Position numbers and translations under genes: made by a program
The notes under the pieces: model-generated
Databases searched by the model: none
Told to the model about the DNA's origin: nothing
What the model saw: only the letters and a program-made list of their open reading frames with translations
Shown here: positions 35,413-44,644 of the stretch, one piece after another
Layout of the letters: each line of letters opens with the position of its first letter
Position numbering within the stretch: the stretch's first letter is position 1
Source: Brachybacterium phenoliresistens
GTDB taxonomy: Bacteria > Actinomycetota > Actinomycetes > Actinomycetales > Dermabacteraceae
DNA: 64,000 nucleotides
Reading direction: 5' to 3'
NCBI RefSeq assembly: GCF_000576425.1
Contig: NZ_KK070004.1
Coordinates: forward strand, 1 to 64,000

Positions 35413-36945
35413 ATGCTCGTCGCCGTCCGCGCCACCCATGATCACCTCGATCTCGGAGTCCTCGATGCGCTGACCCGTGACGCCGGCAGCCTGCCCGCCG
35501 TGATCGGCGAGGTGCTCGCCGAGCGCGCCGACGCCGAGCCCGCCCTGGACGGCTGGGTCGTGGTCAGCACCTGCAACCGCCTCGAGGTCTACGTCGACGC
35601 CCGCCGCTTCCACGACGGCGTCGACGTCATCGTCGAGGCCGTCTCCCGCACCAGCGGCATGAGCCGCGACCTCGTCGCGCTGTGCTTCGAGACCGCGATG
35701 GACGCCCCCGTCACCCATCACCTGTTCGAGGTGACCTCCGGTCTGCGCTCCCTGGTGATCGGCGAGGCGGAGATCGGCGGCCAGGTGCGCAGCGACTTCG
35801 AGGCCGCGCGCGCCGAGGGGCTGACCACGACGCTGCTCAACGACCTCTTCCAGCTCGCCTTCCGCTACGCCAAGCGCGTGGCCACCGAGGCGCCCGTCGG
35901 CGCGGCCGGCCGCTCCGGCGTGGCCGTCGCCCTGGACCGCGCGTCCCAGGCCCTCGGCGGTCTCGGCGGGCGCCGCGTGCTCGTGATCGGCACCGGCGCC
36001 TACGCCCGCCTCGGCGTGGCCGAGCTGACCCGCCGCGGCGTGCGCTCCGTGCTCGTGCACTCGGGCTCCGGCCGCGCCCCCGCCTTCGCCGAGCGCCACG
36101 GCGTGGCCGCCGTGCCCGCCGGCGGCCTCGATGCGGCGCTGCGCGAGGCGGACCTCGTCCTGGCCTGCTCCGGCCGCGGCACCAGCCTGTTCCCCGAGCA
36201 GCTGCTCGAGGCGGGGCCCACCCTGATCCTCGACCTCGCCCTCCACTCCGACCTGCACCCGCTGCTGCGCCACCTCCAGGGCGTGCGCGTGATGGGCCTG
36301 GCGGACCTCGCCTCCCAGCTCGACGACGCCGCGGAGCCCGCGCTCGTGACCGCCCAGGCGATCATCGCCGAGGGCGCCGCGGAGTTCCGCTCCCGCCAGC
36401 AGGTGCGCCGGGTCGACCCGGCCATGGCCGCCATGCGCCACGCTGTCGCCGAGAGCGCCGATGCGGAGATCGCCCGCCTGCGCCGCGATACCTCCGACGA
36501 CGTCGCCGATCAGGTCGAGCGCTCCATCCGCAAGATCCTCGCGAAGGTCATGCACTCCCCGGCGGCCCGCGCCCGGCGCCTGGCGGAGAACGGCCACGCC
36601 GACGAGTACGTCGAGGCCTTCCACACCATCTTCGGCATCGACATCTCCGCGCACCGCGAGGGCGAGGCCGATGGCCAGGAGACGGGCCCCGACGGCTGGA
36701 TGCGCCTGGACCGGACGATCCCGCCGCGCATCAGCGAGGACGCCGCCTCGCTGACCGCCCTCGACTCCCGCGGCGCGCCGGCCACCGCCCTGGCCTCCGC
36801 CCGCTACGCGCGCATCGCGATGACGGCCTGCCCCGTCGACCACGGCATGGGGCGCCACGCCTCCGTCGAGGCCCCGGCCGTGCCGGAGGCCTCCCTTGCC
36901 GCCGATCCCGCCGCCCGGCCCGAGATCCTGGGAGCCGCCCGATGA
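35413..36945 (+). CDS. hemA: Glutamyl-tRNA reductase with Cys-Pro motif in its C-terminal tail
   Basis: A 510-residue NADPH enzyme that starts haem synthesis from glutamyl-tRNA. The catalytic Cys54 is in VVSTCNRLEVY. ETAMDAPVTHHLFEVTSGLRSLVIGEAEI, the NADPH loop VLVIGTGAYARL and the C-terminal dimerisation helices (RKILAKVMHSP) are present. The protein runs ~90 residues beyond the dimerisation region. That tail includes ACPVDHG, with Cys473-Pro474 and His477, resembling a haem regulatory motif and suggesting feedback by haem. The ATG at 35413 follows a -10-like TAGACT closely. Its stop overlaps the next gene. Confidence 0.94.
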   Translation: MLVAVRATHDHLDLGVLDALTRDAGSLPAVIGEVLAERADAEPALDGWVVVSTCNRLEVYVDARRFHDGVDVIVEAVSRTSGMSRDLVALCFETAMDAPVTHHLFEVTSGLRSLVIGEAEIGGQVRSDFEAARAEGLTTTLLNDLFQLAFRYAKRVATEAPVGAAGRSGVAVALDRASQALGGLGGRRVLVIGTGAYARLGVAELTRRGVRSVLVHSGSGRAPAFAERHGVAAVPAGGLDAALREADLVLACSGRGTSLFPEQLLEAGPTLILDLALHSDLHPLLRHLQGVRVMGLADLASQLDDAAEPALVTAQAIIAEGAAEFRSRQQVRRVDPAMAAMRHAVAESADAEIARLRRDTSDDVADQVERSIRKILAKVMHSPAARARRLAENGHADEYVEAFHTIFGIDISAHREGEADGQETGPDGWMRLDRTIPPRISEDAASLTALDSRGAPATALASARYARIAMTACPVDHGMGRHASVEAPAVPEASLAADPAARPEILGAAR

Positions 36946-37256
36946 CCCGCCCCGACACCCCGGCCGCCTCCGACCCGGCGGCCGCCCGCGAGGAGCAGGG
37001 CCGCGCCATCACGCGCCTGCTCGCCCTGCTCGAGACCGAGGACGCCCTGGACCCGCGCGTCATGGAGGCCCGCGCCGAGCTCGCCGAGGCCACTGCCCGC
37101 ACCGGGGAGTACGAGGACGCCATCAAGCAGGCCGACGAGCTGCTCAAGGACGCCCAGCGCGAGCACGGCCCCGAGCATCCCACGGCCGTCCGCTCCGGCG
37201 CCGCCGTCGACCTGATCCTCGAGCTCGCCGGCCTCGCCGGTCTCGAGCGCGCCTGA
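36942..37256 (+). CDS. Small TPR-like protein coupled to hemA
   Basis: A 104-residue helical protein with one or two tetratricopeptide-like units (ARAELAEATARTGEYEDAIKQADELLKDAQ, then REHGPEHPTAV). Its ATG overlaps the hemA stop as ATGA, so the two should be made together. Function unknown. An adaptor for HemA is a guess from position only. Confidence 0.75.
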   Translation: MTRPDTPAASDPAAAREEQGRAITRLLALLETEDALDPRVMEARAELAEATARTGEYEDAIKQADELLKDAQREHGPEHPTAVRSGAAVDLILELAGLAGLERA

Positions 37257-37476
37257 GCAGCGTCTTTGTGCGCTGGGAGCCGACATGGTCCCAGCCCTCG
37301 AGGTGACCTGAGACGTCGGGGCAGGCGCTGGTCGCCAGAACCAGGTGAGGGGATCAAATGGTCCTGCAGGGAGAACTTCTGTAGGGGAATCGCTGCAGTT
37401 CGACGGCAAGCCTGGGGCACGTCGGAGGGTGTCTAGGTGGGGCCGGGGACGAGTGGAACCTGGGTAGGGTTGGACG

Positions 37477-37845
37477 ATGGAAGATGCACCCGTTCTGCAC
37501 AATCCCGTAGTGATCATCGACGTCACAGACCTGGTCAGATCAGGTGAGTTCTGGGGGCGTTTGCTTGGAGTCACGCCCGGATCACCTCGCAGCAACGGCG
37601 ACTACCTGACCGTCGGCCCCATCGCCGTCGGGGCATCGTTGGTCCTGCAACGTGTGGAGGAGGCGCACCTCCAGAAGAACCCAGTCCATCTCGACTTCCA
37701 AGTGGCTGACGTCGAAGATGCGCTGCAGCTGATCATCAGCCTTGGAGGGAAAGAGCTTCCGACGCACTTCACCGGTGAAGGCGTCACGGTCGCCGACCCG
37801 GACGGAAACGAGTTCTGCATTGCTCCTGCTTCCCGGAGCTCATAG
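37477..37845 (+). CDS. VOC/glyoxalase-family protein
   Basis: A 122-residue single-module vicinal-oxygen-chelate protein: VVIIDVTDLVRSGEFWGRLLG at the start, PVHLDFQVADVEDALQLIISLGGKEL in the middle, and VADPDGNEFCIAP at the end, which supplies the usual Glu ligand. Enzyme activity and substrate cannot be assigned. The gene and its flanks (37257-37971) are clearly lower in GC and use codons such as TTG, AAG and AGA more than neighbours, suggesting recent acquisition. TAGGGT (37465-37470) ends six bases before the ATG, hinting at a leaderless mRNA. Confidence 0.8.
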   Translation: MEDAPVLHNPVVIIDVTDLVRSGEFWGRLLGVTPGSPRSNGDYLTVGPIAVGASLVLQRVEEAHLQKNPVHLDFQVADVEDALQLIISLGGKELPTHFTGEGVTVADPDGNEFCIAPASRSS

Positions 37846-37971
37846 GTCCTCCCTGCTCGCCGATTCGCGCTCCACTTCTCGCTCGGACATGCAACTTGTG
37901 TGTGGTCCGACGGCCCCAATCACCGATACGGGTGATTGCTCGGTGGCTGGTGAGGACGCTGCGGCCGCGGG

Positions 37972-40089
37972 TCACCACCGCCAGCCGGCGGCGTCCAGCT
38001 GGTCCTGCAGGGCGCCGGAGGTGCTGCGCGCGTAGGTCCCCGAGATGTGGTCCTCGTCGAGGTAGACGGCGACGTTCCCGATCACCGGCCGGCAGGTGCC
38101 CTCCGGGCAGTACAGCGGCGTCATGTCCACGGGGACCACGGGGGCGGGGCCCTCGGCATCGGCCCGCGCCAGCAGCTCGGCATCGGGGCGCTCCGGGGCG
38201 AAGATGTCGGCGGCGGGGACGGTGCACAGCGGGGAGTCCGCGCCGTGCTCCTCGAGGCACTCGGTGGGCTGGACGTCCACCAGGCGCGGCTGGTCGCGGA
38301 AGGCGAGCACCGGGATGCCCCGCTCGGTCAGCCGCGACAGGCCGTCCTCGATCCCCGGGGAGACCCTCTCCTCGGGGTCGTATGTGACCAGGGTCGTGGA
38401 GGTCGCGACGGCATCGGGAGGGGTCTGCTCCAGGTATGCGGCCACGGCGTCGTTGTGGGCGGCGCACTCCGGCCCGCGGTTCTCCGTCCCGGGGGAGTAG
38501 GGGCAGGACTTCTGCCACAGCATCATGACCCGCCACCCGTTCTGCTCGGCCAGGGGGATGATCGCGCCGGCATGCTGCTCCATCCGCGAGCTGCCGACCA
38601 CCACGATCACCGGGTCGTCCTCGTCCCCGGGCGTGATGGTGCAGCTCTCCCGCAGCCCCGGGTCGCGCGGGGCGCGGTCGCCCTCGCACGGCTCCGGCGC
38701 GAAGACCCAGTCCCGGGCGGCGTTCTCCGGGGCCGGGAGCACGGGGGCGTCGGGGTCCGCCTCGGGATGCGGCGTGTAGTCCTCGGCGAGGACCCGCGCC
38801 CCGGGGTTGTCGCGGGAGGCCCGGGCCTCGGCCTCCGCCCGGCGATGCTCGAGGACCTGCTGGGCGCCGACGGCGGGGGCGAGGCCGGTCACCAGCGCCA
38901 GGGCGGCCACGGCGCCGGCCCGCGCGGGATGCGCATCGGCCCAGGGCCAGCGGCGCACCGGGGTGTCGACGAGCTTTGTGAGGAGGTGGGCGAGGACCAG
39001 GCTGAGCACGATGAGCACGGCGCCGTCCAGCAGGCCGGCGCTCTCGCGGCCGCTCCCGGAGAGCCACAGCACCAGCAGCGGCCAGTGCACGAGGTACAGG
39101 GCGTAGGCGACATCGCCCAGGAAGGCGGCCGGTCGGGTGCTGAGCAGGGCGTCGGCCGATCCCCGGACGCCGGTGCATCCGGCCACGAGGATCAGCGCGG
39201 CGCAGGCCAGCGGCCAGGCGGCGATCCAGCCGGGGAACACCCCGTCGACGTCCAGGATGATGCCGCAGGAGATCAGCCCGGCCAGGCCCAGCCACCCGGC
39301 GAGCACCCGCAGCACGATGCCGCGGGCGGCCATGGCCCGCTCCAGCCGCGGCATCAGCAGCGCCAGCAGGGAGCCGGCGGCGAACTCCCAGGCCCGCGCG
39401 GCGGTGTCGAAGTAGGCGACGGGCTGGTCGACGGCGGTCGACCAGACCGACCAGGCGAAGGACGCCGCCCCGACGACGGCGAACATCAGCACCAGCGCCC
39501 GATGGGGCCGCCGGCCCAGGGCCCGCGCGACAAGGCCGGTGCCCGCCATCAGCAGCGGCCACAGCACGAAGATCTGCCCCTGCACCGACAGGGACCAGAA
39601 GTGCTGGAGCGGAGAGGTGCCGGAGTCGTGGGCCGCATAGTCCACGGAGCGGTCGATGAGCACCCAGTTCTGCACGTGCAGGAGGGAGCCCACCGCGTCG
39701 TCGAGCAGGTTCGTCCAGGTCGACGGCGGCATCCACAGCAGCGCGCCGGCGAGCGTCGCCAGCACGACCACGGCGGCCGGGGCGAGCAGGCGCTTGAAGG
39801 TGCGTGCCAGCAGGGTCGCGACGTGCACCCGGTCCCCGCGCTCGAGCCGGGCCGCGATGGTGCCGGTGAGCAGGAAGGCGGAGATGAACAGGAACACGTC
39901 CACCCCGCCGGAGACCCGGCCGATGAACACGTGGTACACGACCACGAGACCGATCGCCGCGCCCCGCAGGCCGTGCAGCTCGGGCCGGAACCGCCGCGGG
40001 GCGGGCCCCGACGCGACCCCGGCGCCCGCCGCGGCGGCGGAGGGCCCGGTGCCGGGAGGCGGGCCGGTGCCCGCAGCGGCGCCGCTCAC
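37972..40089 (-). CDS. Acyltransferase-3/SGNH two-domain O-acyltransferase (copy A)
   Basis: A 705-residue membrane enzyme of the OatA-like type. The N-terminal acyltransferase-3 domain (from RPELHGLRGAAIGLVVVYH, about ten membrane segments) moves acyl groups across the membrane. The C-terminal extracytoplasmic SGNH-like domain has the nucleophile region VVVGSSRMEQH and the final DEDHISGTYARS with an Asp-x-x-His-like pair. Such proteins O-acetylate cell-wall or surface polysaccharides. It is the most divergent of four copies in the window. The GTG at 40089 overlaps the aminopeptidase stop as GTGA. Confidence 0.88.
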   Translation of the reverse strand: MSGAAAGTGPPPGTGPSAAAAGAGVASGPAPRRFRPELHGLRGAAIGLVVVYHVFIGRVSGGVDVFLFISAFLLTGTIAARLERGDRVHVATLLARTFKRLLAPAAVVVLATLAGALLWMPPSTWTNLLDDAVGSLLHVQNWVLIDRSVDYAAHDSGTSPLQHFWSLSVQGQIFVLWPLLMAGTGLVARALGRRPHRALVLMFAVVGAASFAWSVWSTAVDQPVAYFDTAARAWEFAAGSLLALLMPRLERAMAARGIVLRVLAGWLGLAGLISCGIILDVDGVFPGWIAAWPLACAALILVAGCTGVRGSADALLSTRPAAFLGDVAYALYLVHWPLLVLWLSGSGRESAGLLDGAVLIVLSLVLAHLLTKLVDTPVRRWPWADAHPARAGAVAALALVTGLAPAVGAQQVLEHRRAEAEARASRDNPGARVLAEDYTPHPEADPDAPVLPAPENAARDWVFAPEPCEGDRAPRDPGLRESCTITPGDEDDPVIVVVGSSRMEQHAGAIIPLAEQNGWRVMMLWQKSCPYSPGTENRGPECAAHNDAVAAYLEQTPPDAVATSTTLVTYDPEERVSPGIEDGLSRLTERGIPVLAFRDQPRLVDVQPTECLEEHGADSPLCTVPAADIFAPERPDAELLARADAEGPAPVVPVDMTPLYCPEGTCRPVIGNVAVYLDEDHISGTYARSTSGALQDQLDAAGWRW

Positions 40090-41426
40090 CCGTGCAGGAA
40101 CTGCGCGAGCCCCCGGCGCAGGTACAGCGGATCGGCCACGGCGCACATCTCCCGCGCCGAGTGCATGGACAGCAGGGCGATCCCCAGGTCGATCGTCACC
40201 ATGCCCAGGCGGGTCGCGGTGATCGGACCGATGGTCGAGCCCGAGGGCATGGCGTTGTTGGCCACGAAGCTCTGCAGCGGCACGGCGGCCCGCTCGCAGG
40301 CCTCGGTGAACACGGCGATGCCCACCGCATCGGTCGCGTAGCGCTGGTTGGCGTTGATCTTGAGCACCGGCCCGGCGCCCAGGCGGGGCCGGGTGACGGG
40401 GTCGTGGCGCTCGGGATAGTTGGGGTGGGCGGCGTGGCCGGCATCGGCCGAGACGACGATCGAGGAGGCCAGCGCACGCCGACGGCTCGCGTCGTCCCCG
40501 CCGAGGGCGGTGTGCATGCGCACTAGCACGTCCTCGAGGAACGGGCCGGCGGCGCCCGAGCGGCTCGCCGAGCCGACCTCCTCGTGGTCGTTGGCGACCA
40601 TCAGCGCGATGGGCGCCCCGGCGGAGCGGGACGAGGAGCCGGCGACCGCGATCAGGGCCTCGACCTCCGCATGCATCGAGGAGAGGTTGTCCAGCCGCGC
40701 CGAGGCGAGGAACTCCTCGTGCGCCCCGAACACGGCAGGGGCCTGCGCGTCGACGGTGACGACGTCGTACCCCAGCACGTCGTCCTTGGCCACGCCCGCG
40801 GCCTGCGCGAGTAGTCCGAGGACGTCGACGGGGCCCAGGCCGATCACCGGCTGCATGTGCCGCTGCGGGTCCAGCGTGAGGCCGTCCTTGGTCACTCCGC
40901 GGTCCAGGTGCACGGCCAACTGCGGCAGGCGCAGCACGGGGCCCGTCGCGACGAGCACCTCCTCGCCGCCGCGCAGGGCGAGACGGCCGGCCAGGCGCAG
41001 CTCGCGGTCCAGCCAGGAGTTCAGCAGCGGCCCGCCGTACACCTCGACGCCGACCTGGGCGAAGCCCTCGGCGCCCAGCTGCGGGTTCGGCTTGAGCTTG
41101 AGGGCGGGGGAGTCGGTGTGGGAGCCGACGATCCGCCAGGGGGTGGCGGCGTCGGCCTGCGGCGGGGCGGACCAGGCGATGATCGCGCCGTCGCGGATGA
41201 CGTAGCGGTTCCCGTGCACCTCGGGCCAGTCGGCGTCCTCCTCCAGGCGCGTGAAGCCGGCGTCCTCGAGGCGGCGGGCCGCCTCGGCGCAGGCGTGGAA
41301 GGAGGACGGGGACGCGGCGACGAAGGCGCCGAGGTCCTCGGCGGCGGCGCGCGCGGCGGGGGACGGGCGCGCCGGGGTCGAGGGGGCGTCGGTCAGCGGG
41401 TCCTGCGCGGAGAAGGCGTCGGTCAT
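40086..41426 (-). CDS. M18-family aspartyl aminopeptidase
   Basis: A 446-residue zinc aminopeptidase of the M18 family (bacterial ApeB type). Metal-ligand motifs are visible: GSHTDSPALKLKP near 95, SARLDNLSSMHA, VANDHEEVGS, and the C-terminal HPNYPERHDP together with MHSAREMCAV. It is full length, cytoplasmic and removes N-terminal Asp/Glu-type residues in characterised relatives. The ATG at 41426 overlaps the stop of the DUF6541 gene, and its own stop overlaps acyltransferase copy A. A housekeeping peptidase inside a glycopolymer operon is unexpected. Confidence 0.93.
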   Translation of the reverse strand: MTDAFSAQDPLTDAPSTPARPSPAARAAAEDLGAFVAASPSSFHACAEAARRLEDAGFTRLEEDADWPEVHGNRYVIRDGAIIAWSAPPQADAATPWRIVGSHTDSPALKLKPNPQLGAEGFAQVGVEVYGGPLLNSWLDRELRLAGRLALRGGEEVLVATGPVLRLPQLAVHLDRGVTKDGLTLDPQRHMQPVIGLGPVDVLGLLAQAAGVAKDDVLGYDVVTVDAQAPAVFGAHEEFLASARLDNLSSMHAEVEALIAVAGSSSRSAGAPIALMVANDHEEVGSASRSGAAGPFLEDVLVRMHTALGGDDASRRRALASSIVVSADAGHAAHPNYPERHDPVTRPRLGAGPVLKINANQRYATDAVGIAVFTEACERAAVPLQSFVANNAMPSGSTIGPITATRLGMVTIDLGIALLSMHSAREMCAVADPLYLRRGLAQFLHG

Positions 41427-43564
41427 CCCAGCATTGAACCATCTGTGCCGGTGCAGGGCTTGATCCGCAGCAGCTTCGCCTCGCCGACCTGCGCGACCAC
41501 CTCCGCCGCGCCGCCGGTGGAGATCTCGTTCAGCCCCACATAGGTGGCGCGCCGCCCGAACAGCTCCCGGGGACCGAAGTCCAGGGCGTACTCGACGTTC
41601 AGCTCGTGCGCGGCCTCGCACACCTCCGGGTCCTCGTCGGCCTCGTCCAGGGCCCGGTTCAGCAGATGGACCTCCTCGGGGGCCTCGAAGCCCATGAAGC
41701 GGCTGAGCACCTGCCGGTCCGAGATCGCGTAGGCGAGGGCTCCGCCGTTCCACGGGTTCACGGCGATCACGGCGTCCTCGGGCACGTAGTCGGGGACCAG
41801 CTCGAGCAGGGCCTTCTCGTCGGGGGTGAGCAGGTCGTAGCGGGTCCAGTTCAAGGCCGCCTGGTCGTGCGCGAACCGGCCGGCGGGGCCCAGGGAGGCG
41901 AGGGCCGTCCCCGCGAGCACGGCCAGCACGGCGGCCAGGGCGAGGGCCGGGCGCACCGGGGCGGGCCGCCGCGGGGACGGGGGGACGGGCGTCTCCGCGG
42001 CGGCGCGCTCGTGGCGGCCGCGGGTCAGCACCCGCGGGCCGATGCGCACGACCTGCTCCCGCGGCGCGGCAGCGGCACCGGCCCCCGCCGCCGCGGCGGA
42101 CGCGGCTCCGGGACGCAGGCGGCCGGTCAGCAGCCCCGCCAGGGAGTCGAGGCCGAGGGCGAGGATCGGCACGCCCGCCGCCACGGGGATCGCCGCGATG
42201 CGGTAGGTGTCGGAGTACCAGTTGCCGGTGATCGCATAGCGCAGGTCCAGGTCCCACACCGAGGCGGAGACCATGAACACCGCGGAGGACACGGCGAAGG
42301 CGGGCAGCAGCCAGCGGCCCTGGCCCCGCAGCAGCACGCCGACGATGGCCGCGGCCATCGCCAGGCCCACGACCACCACCGGCAGCCCGCCGGTCCCGGC
42401 CAGGGAGATCGCCTCCAGGAACGACCAGGCGTGATCGGTGTACGGCCCCCAGACGGCCGAGGACTGCGAGGGGCGCAGGCGCGGCCAGATGACCACGGCG
42501 ATCGCGGTGAGCAGGACCAGGACCGCGAGCGCCCGGACGAGCAGGCCGCGCCGCGCGGGCTCGGGCGCGGCGGAGCGGCGCAGCGCCACCAGGTGCGCCC
42601 CGGCGGCCCAGGCGGCGGCCGGCACCGCCAGCAGCAGCGCGGCGAACACGCCCTGGGGGTGGGAGAGCGCCAGGGCCAGGCCCGACAGGGCGAGCAGCCC
42701 CAGCAGCGGGCCCAGGGCGATGCGCTCGCGGGCCTCGGGCACGAGACCCACCAGGTGCGCGCCCAGCAGGATCAGCGGAGGCAGCAGGACGGTGGACAGG
42801 AAGTTCGGCCACACGATGCCCCAGGACATGAGCATCAGCGGGAAGGCGGAGGAGATCCCCGACAGCGCCCCGGCCAGGAACAGCCCGAGCCGGCCGGAGC
42901 TCGTGCACAGCCGCACCAGGGCGACCAGGCCCAGCGGCCACACGAGCACCGCCAGCACCAGCATCAGCACGTTGGAGCCCAGCACGATGTCCCCTCCGCT
43001 GAGCATCACCACGAGGCTGGCCAGCTGGTGCCAGGCCGAGGGGTAGAAGGTGCCGTCGGCGCCCGGCATGGCGGTCATCGTGCTGACGTTCCAGGCGGAG
43101 GCGGAGCCGGTGTCCAGCACCCAGCGCACGGCGTTGAGATGGAAGACGGCGTCGTAGGTCTGGCTGACCGCGTCGATCGATCCCATCATCACCAGGGCGC
43201 GGACGAGGGTCACCGTCCCGCCCAGCAGCACGCCGGCCGCGATCACGCCCGCCGTGGCCGAGGCCCGCAGCCGGTCCCGGGCAGCGGGGAGCAGCCCCCG
43301 CAGCTCCGTGCGGCGCCGCCACAGCAGCGGGACGCCCACGAGGAGGCCCAGCAGCAGCGGGGCCAGGGGGTTCCAGGGGAGGCCGATCAGGGCGCAGCCC
43401 TCCGCGGCGACGGTCACCACCGCGATCGACAGCGGGGTCAGCACGGCGGCGCGCGCCAGCGGGTGCATGCGCAGGCCGAGCGCGAGGGGCAGGCCCGGCA
43501 GCGCCAGCACGGCGAGGGAGGCGAGGGCGGCGGCCGCCGTGGCCAGGACCAGGATCACGTGCAC
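41423..43564 (-). CDS. DUF6541-family polytopic membrane protein (copy 1)
   Basis: A 713-residue integral membrane protein with about 13 hydrophobic segments followed by an outer domain of ~130 residues. The first loop holds SIDAVSQTYDAVFHLNAVRWVLDTG, and the C-terminal domain has VIAVNPWNGGALAYAISDR. It is paralogous to the gene at 45900. Architecture resembles GT-C glycosyltransferases and other actinobacterial glycopolymer membrane proteins, but no reaction is known. The GTG at 43564 is preferred because GGAAGAAACGGA lies upstream; an ATG at 43597 is an alternative. Confidence 0.8.
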   Translation of the reverse strand: MHVILVLATAAAALASLAVLALPGLPLALGLRMHPLARAAVLTPLSIAVVTVAAEGCALIGLPWNPLAPLLLGLLVGVPLLWRRRTELRGLLPAARDRLRASATAGVIAAGVLLGGTVTLVRALVMMGSIDAVSQTYDAVFHLNAVRWVLDTGSASAWNVSTMTAMPGADGTFYPSAWHQLASLVVMLSGGDIVLGSNVLMLVLAVLVWPLGLVALVRLCTSSGRLGLFLAGALSGISSAFPLMLMSWGIVWPNFLSTVLLPPLILLGAHLVGLVPEARERIALGPLLGLLALSGLALALSHPQGVFAALLLAVPAAAWAAGAHLVALRRSAAPEPARRGLLVRALAVLVLLTAIAVVIWPRLRPSQSSAVWGPYTDHAWSFLEAISLAGTGGLPVVVVGLAMAAAIVGVLLRGQGRWLLPAFAVSSAVFMVSASVWDLDLRYAITGNWYSDTYRIAAIPVAAGVPILALGLDSLAGLLTGRLRPGAASAAAAGAGAAAAPREQVVRIGPRVLTRGRHERAAAETPVPPSPRRPAPVRPALALAAVLAVLAGTALASLGPAGRFAHDQAALNWTRYDLLTPDEKALLELVPDYVPEDAVIAVNPWNGGALAYAISDRQVLSRFMGFEAPEEVHLLNRALDEADEDPEVCEAAHELNVEYALDFGPRELFGRRATYVGLNEISTGGAAEVVAQVGEAKLLRIKPCTGTDGSMLG

Positions 43565-43651
43565 TCCGTTTCTTCCGTCCGCGTGGCGCCAGGTCATCGT
43601 ACGGCCCCGGGCTGTCTCCGGGATCCAGGCGAGGGCCGTGCCGCGCCGGGG

Positions 43652-44644
43652 TCAGCCGCGGGCGGCGCCGCCGTAGCGGCGGCGCGTGCGCCCGCGCACC
43701 GCGGCGGCGAACAGGCGGGGCCGGGCGAGCAGGAGCGCGGCGGCGATCCCGGCCGCGGGGCTCGTGCGCAGGGCGGCCGGCAGGACGCGGGCGGACAGGT
43801 CGCGCCGGCAGGCGGACAGGACGGCGCGGGAGCCGTCCGCTCCGGTCCCGGACAGGGCCGCGGACTGTGCGATGAGGACGGTCAGCAGCAGGTGCAGCAC
43901 CGCCATGTCCTGCGCGGCGCCCTCGCGCACGGCCGGGGGCAGGTGCGTGCGCACGAAGCCGAGGGCGGCGTCGCGCTCGGCGCGCTCGGGCACGCGACCC
44001 CAGGTGAGGGAGCCGGGGCTGATGCGGTACTCGACCAGCGGCGCGGGCAGCGAACGGACCGTCCGGGCCCGCGAGAGCGCCACGATCACCCCCGCGAGGT
44101 CCTCGAAGCGGTGCACGCCCCGGGGGAAGGGCTCCGTCCCCAGCAGCTCGCGGCGGAACGCCTTGTCCCAGGGGAACGGGGTGATCGCATCGCGCATGGC
44201 GGCACGCGCCGCCTCCGGTCCGGTGAGCAGGCCCTGGCGGCGGCTGGCCTCCTCGCGCACCTGGCTCCCCGTCCGCACGCGGCGGCCGACGACGACGGCG
44301 TCGACGTCTGCGGTGAGGGCCCGATCCACGGTGTCGAGGAATCCGGGCAGCTGCACGTCGTCCGCGTCGAGGAAGGCGATGATCTCCCCGCGCGCCCTCG
44401 CGAGTCCGGCGGTGCGTGCCGCGGAGACCCCGGCGTTGGCGTCCAGGGACAGCACGTGCACGCGGTCCGGGGCGGCCGCGGCGGCGGCCCGGGCGGCCTC
44501 GGCCGTGGCATCGGGGGAGGCGTCGTCCACCACGATCACCTCGACGTCCGGCCGGCCCTGCTCGAGCACCGACGCGATCGCAGGGCCGATGCTGCCCTCG
44601 GCGCGGTGGGCCGGGATGATGACGCTGATGCGCACCGCGGTCAT
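43652..44644 (-). CDS. Family 2 glycosyltransferase
   Basis: A 330-residue GT-A enzyme. The N-terminal domain reads VSVIIPAHRAEGSIG-like (here ISVIIPAHRAEG), VIVVDDASPDATAEA and IIAFLDADDVQLPGFL with the metal-binding DxD (DAD). The region after ~200 is helical and ends in a basic Arg-rich tail (RGRTRRRYGG) without membrane helices. The ATG at 44644 overlaps the flippase stop as ATGA. It probably adds a sugar to the polymer handled by the neighbouring membrane proteins; donor and acceptor are unknown. Confidence 0.88.
   Translation of the reverse strand: MTAVRISVIIPAHRAEGSIGPAIASVLEQGRPDVEVIVVDDASPDATAEAARAAAAAAPDRVHVLSLDANAGVSAARTAGLARARGEIIAFLDADDVQLPGFLDTVDRALTADVDAVVVGRRVRTGSQVREEASRRQGLLTGPEAARAAMRDAITPFPWDKAFRRELLGTEPFPRGVHRFEDLAGVIVALSRARTVRSLPAPLVEYRISPGSLTWGRVPERAERDAALGFVRTHLPPAVREGAAQDMAVLHLLLTVLIAQSAALSGTGADGSRAVLSACRRDLSARVLPAALRTSPAAGIAAALLLARPRLFAAAVRGRTRRRYGGAARG

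Noticed and set aside
37257-37476. Transposase remnant beside the VOC gene
   Set aside because: Composition is atypical, but no transposase motif, terminal inverted repeat or target duplication could be identified.
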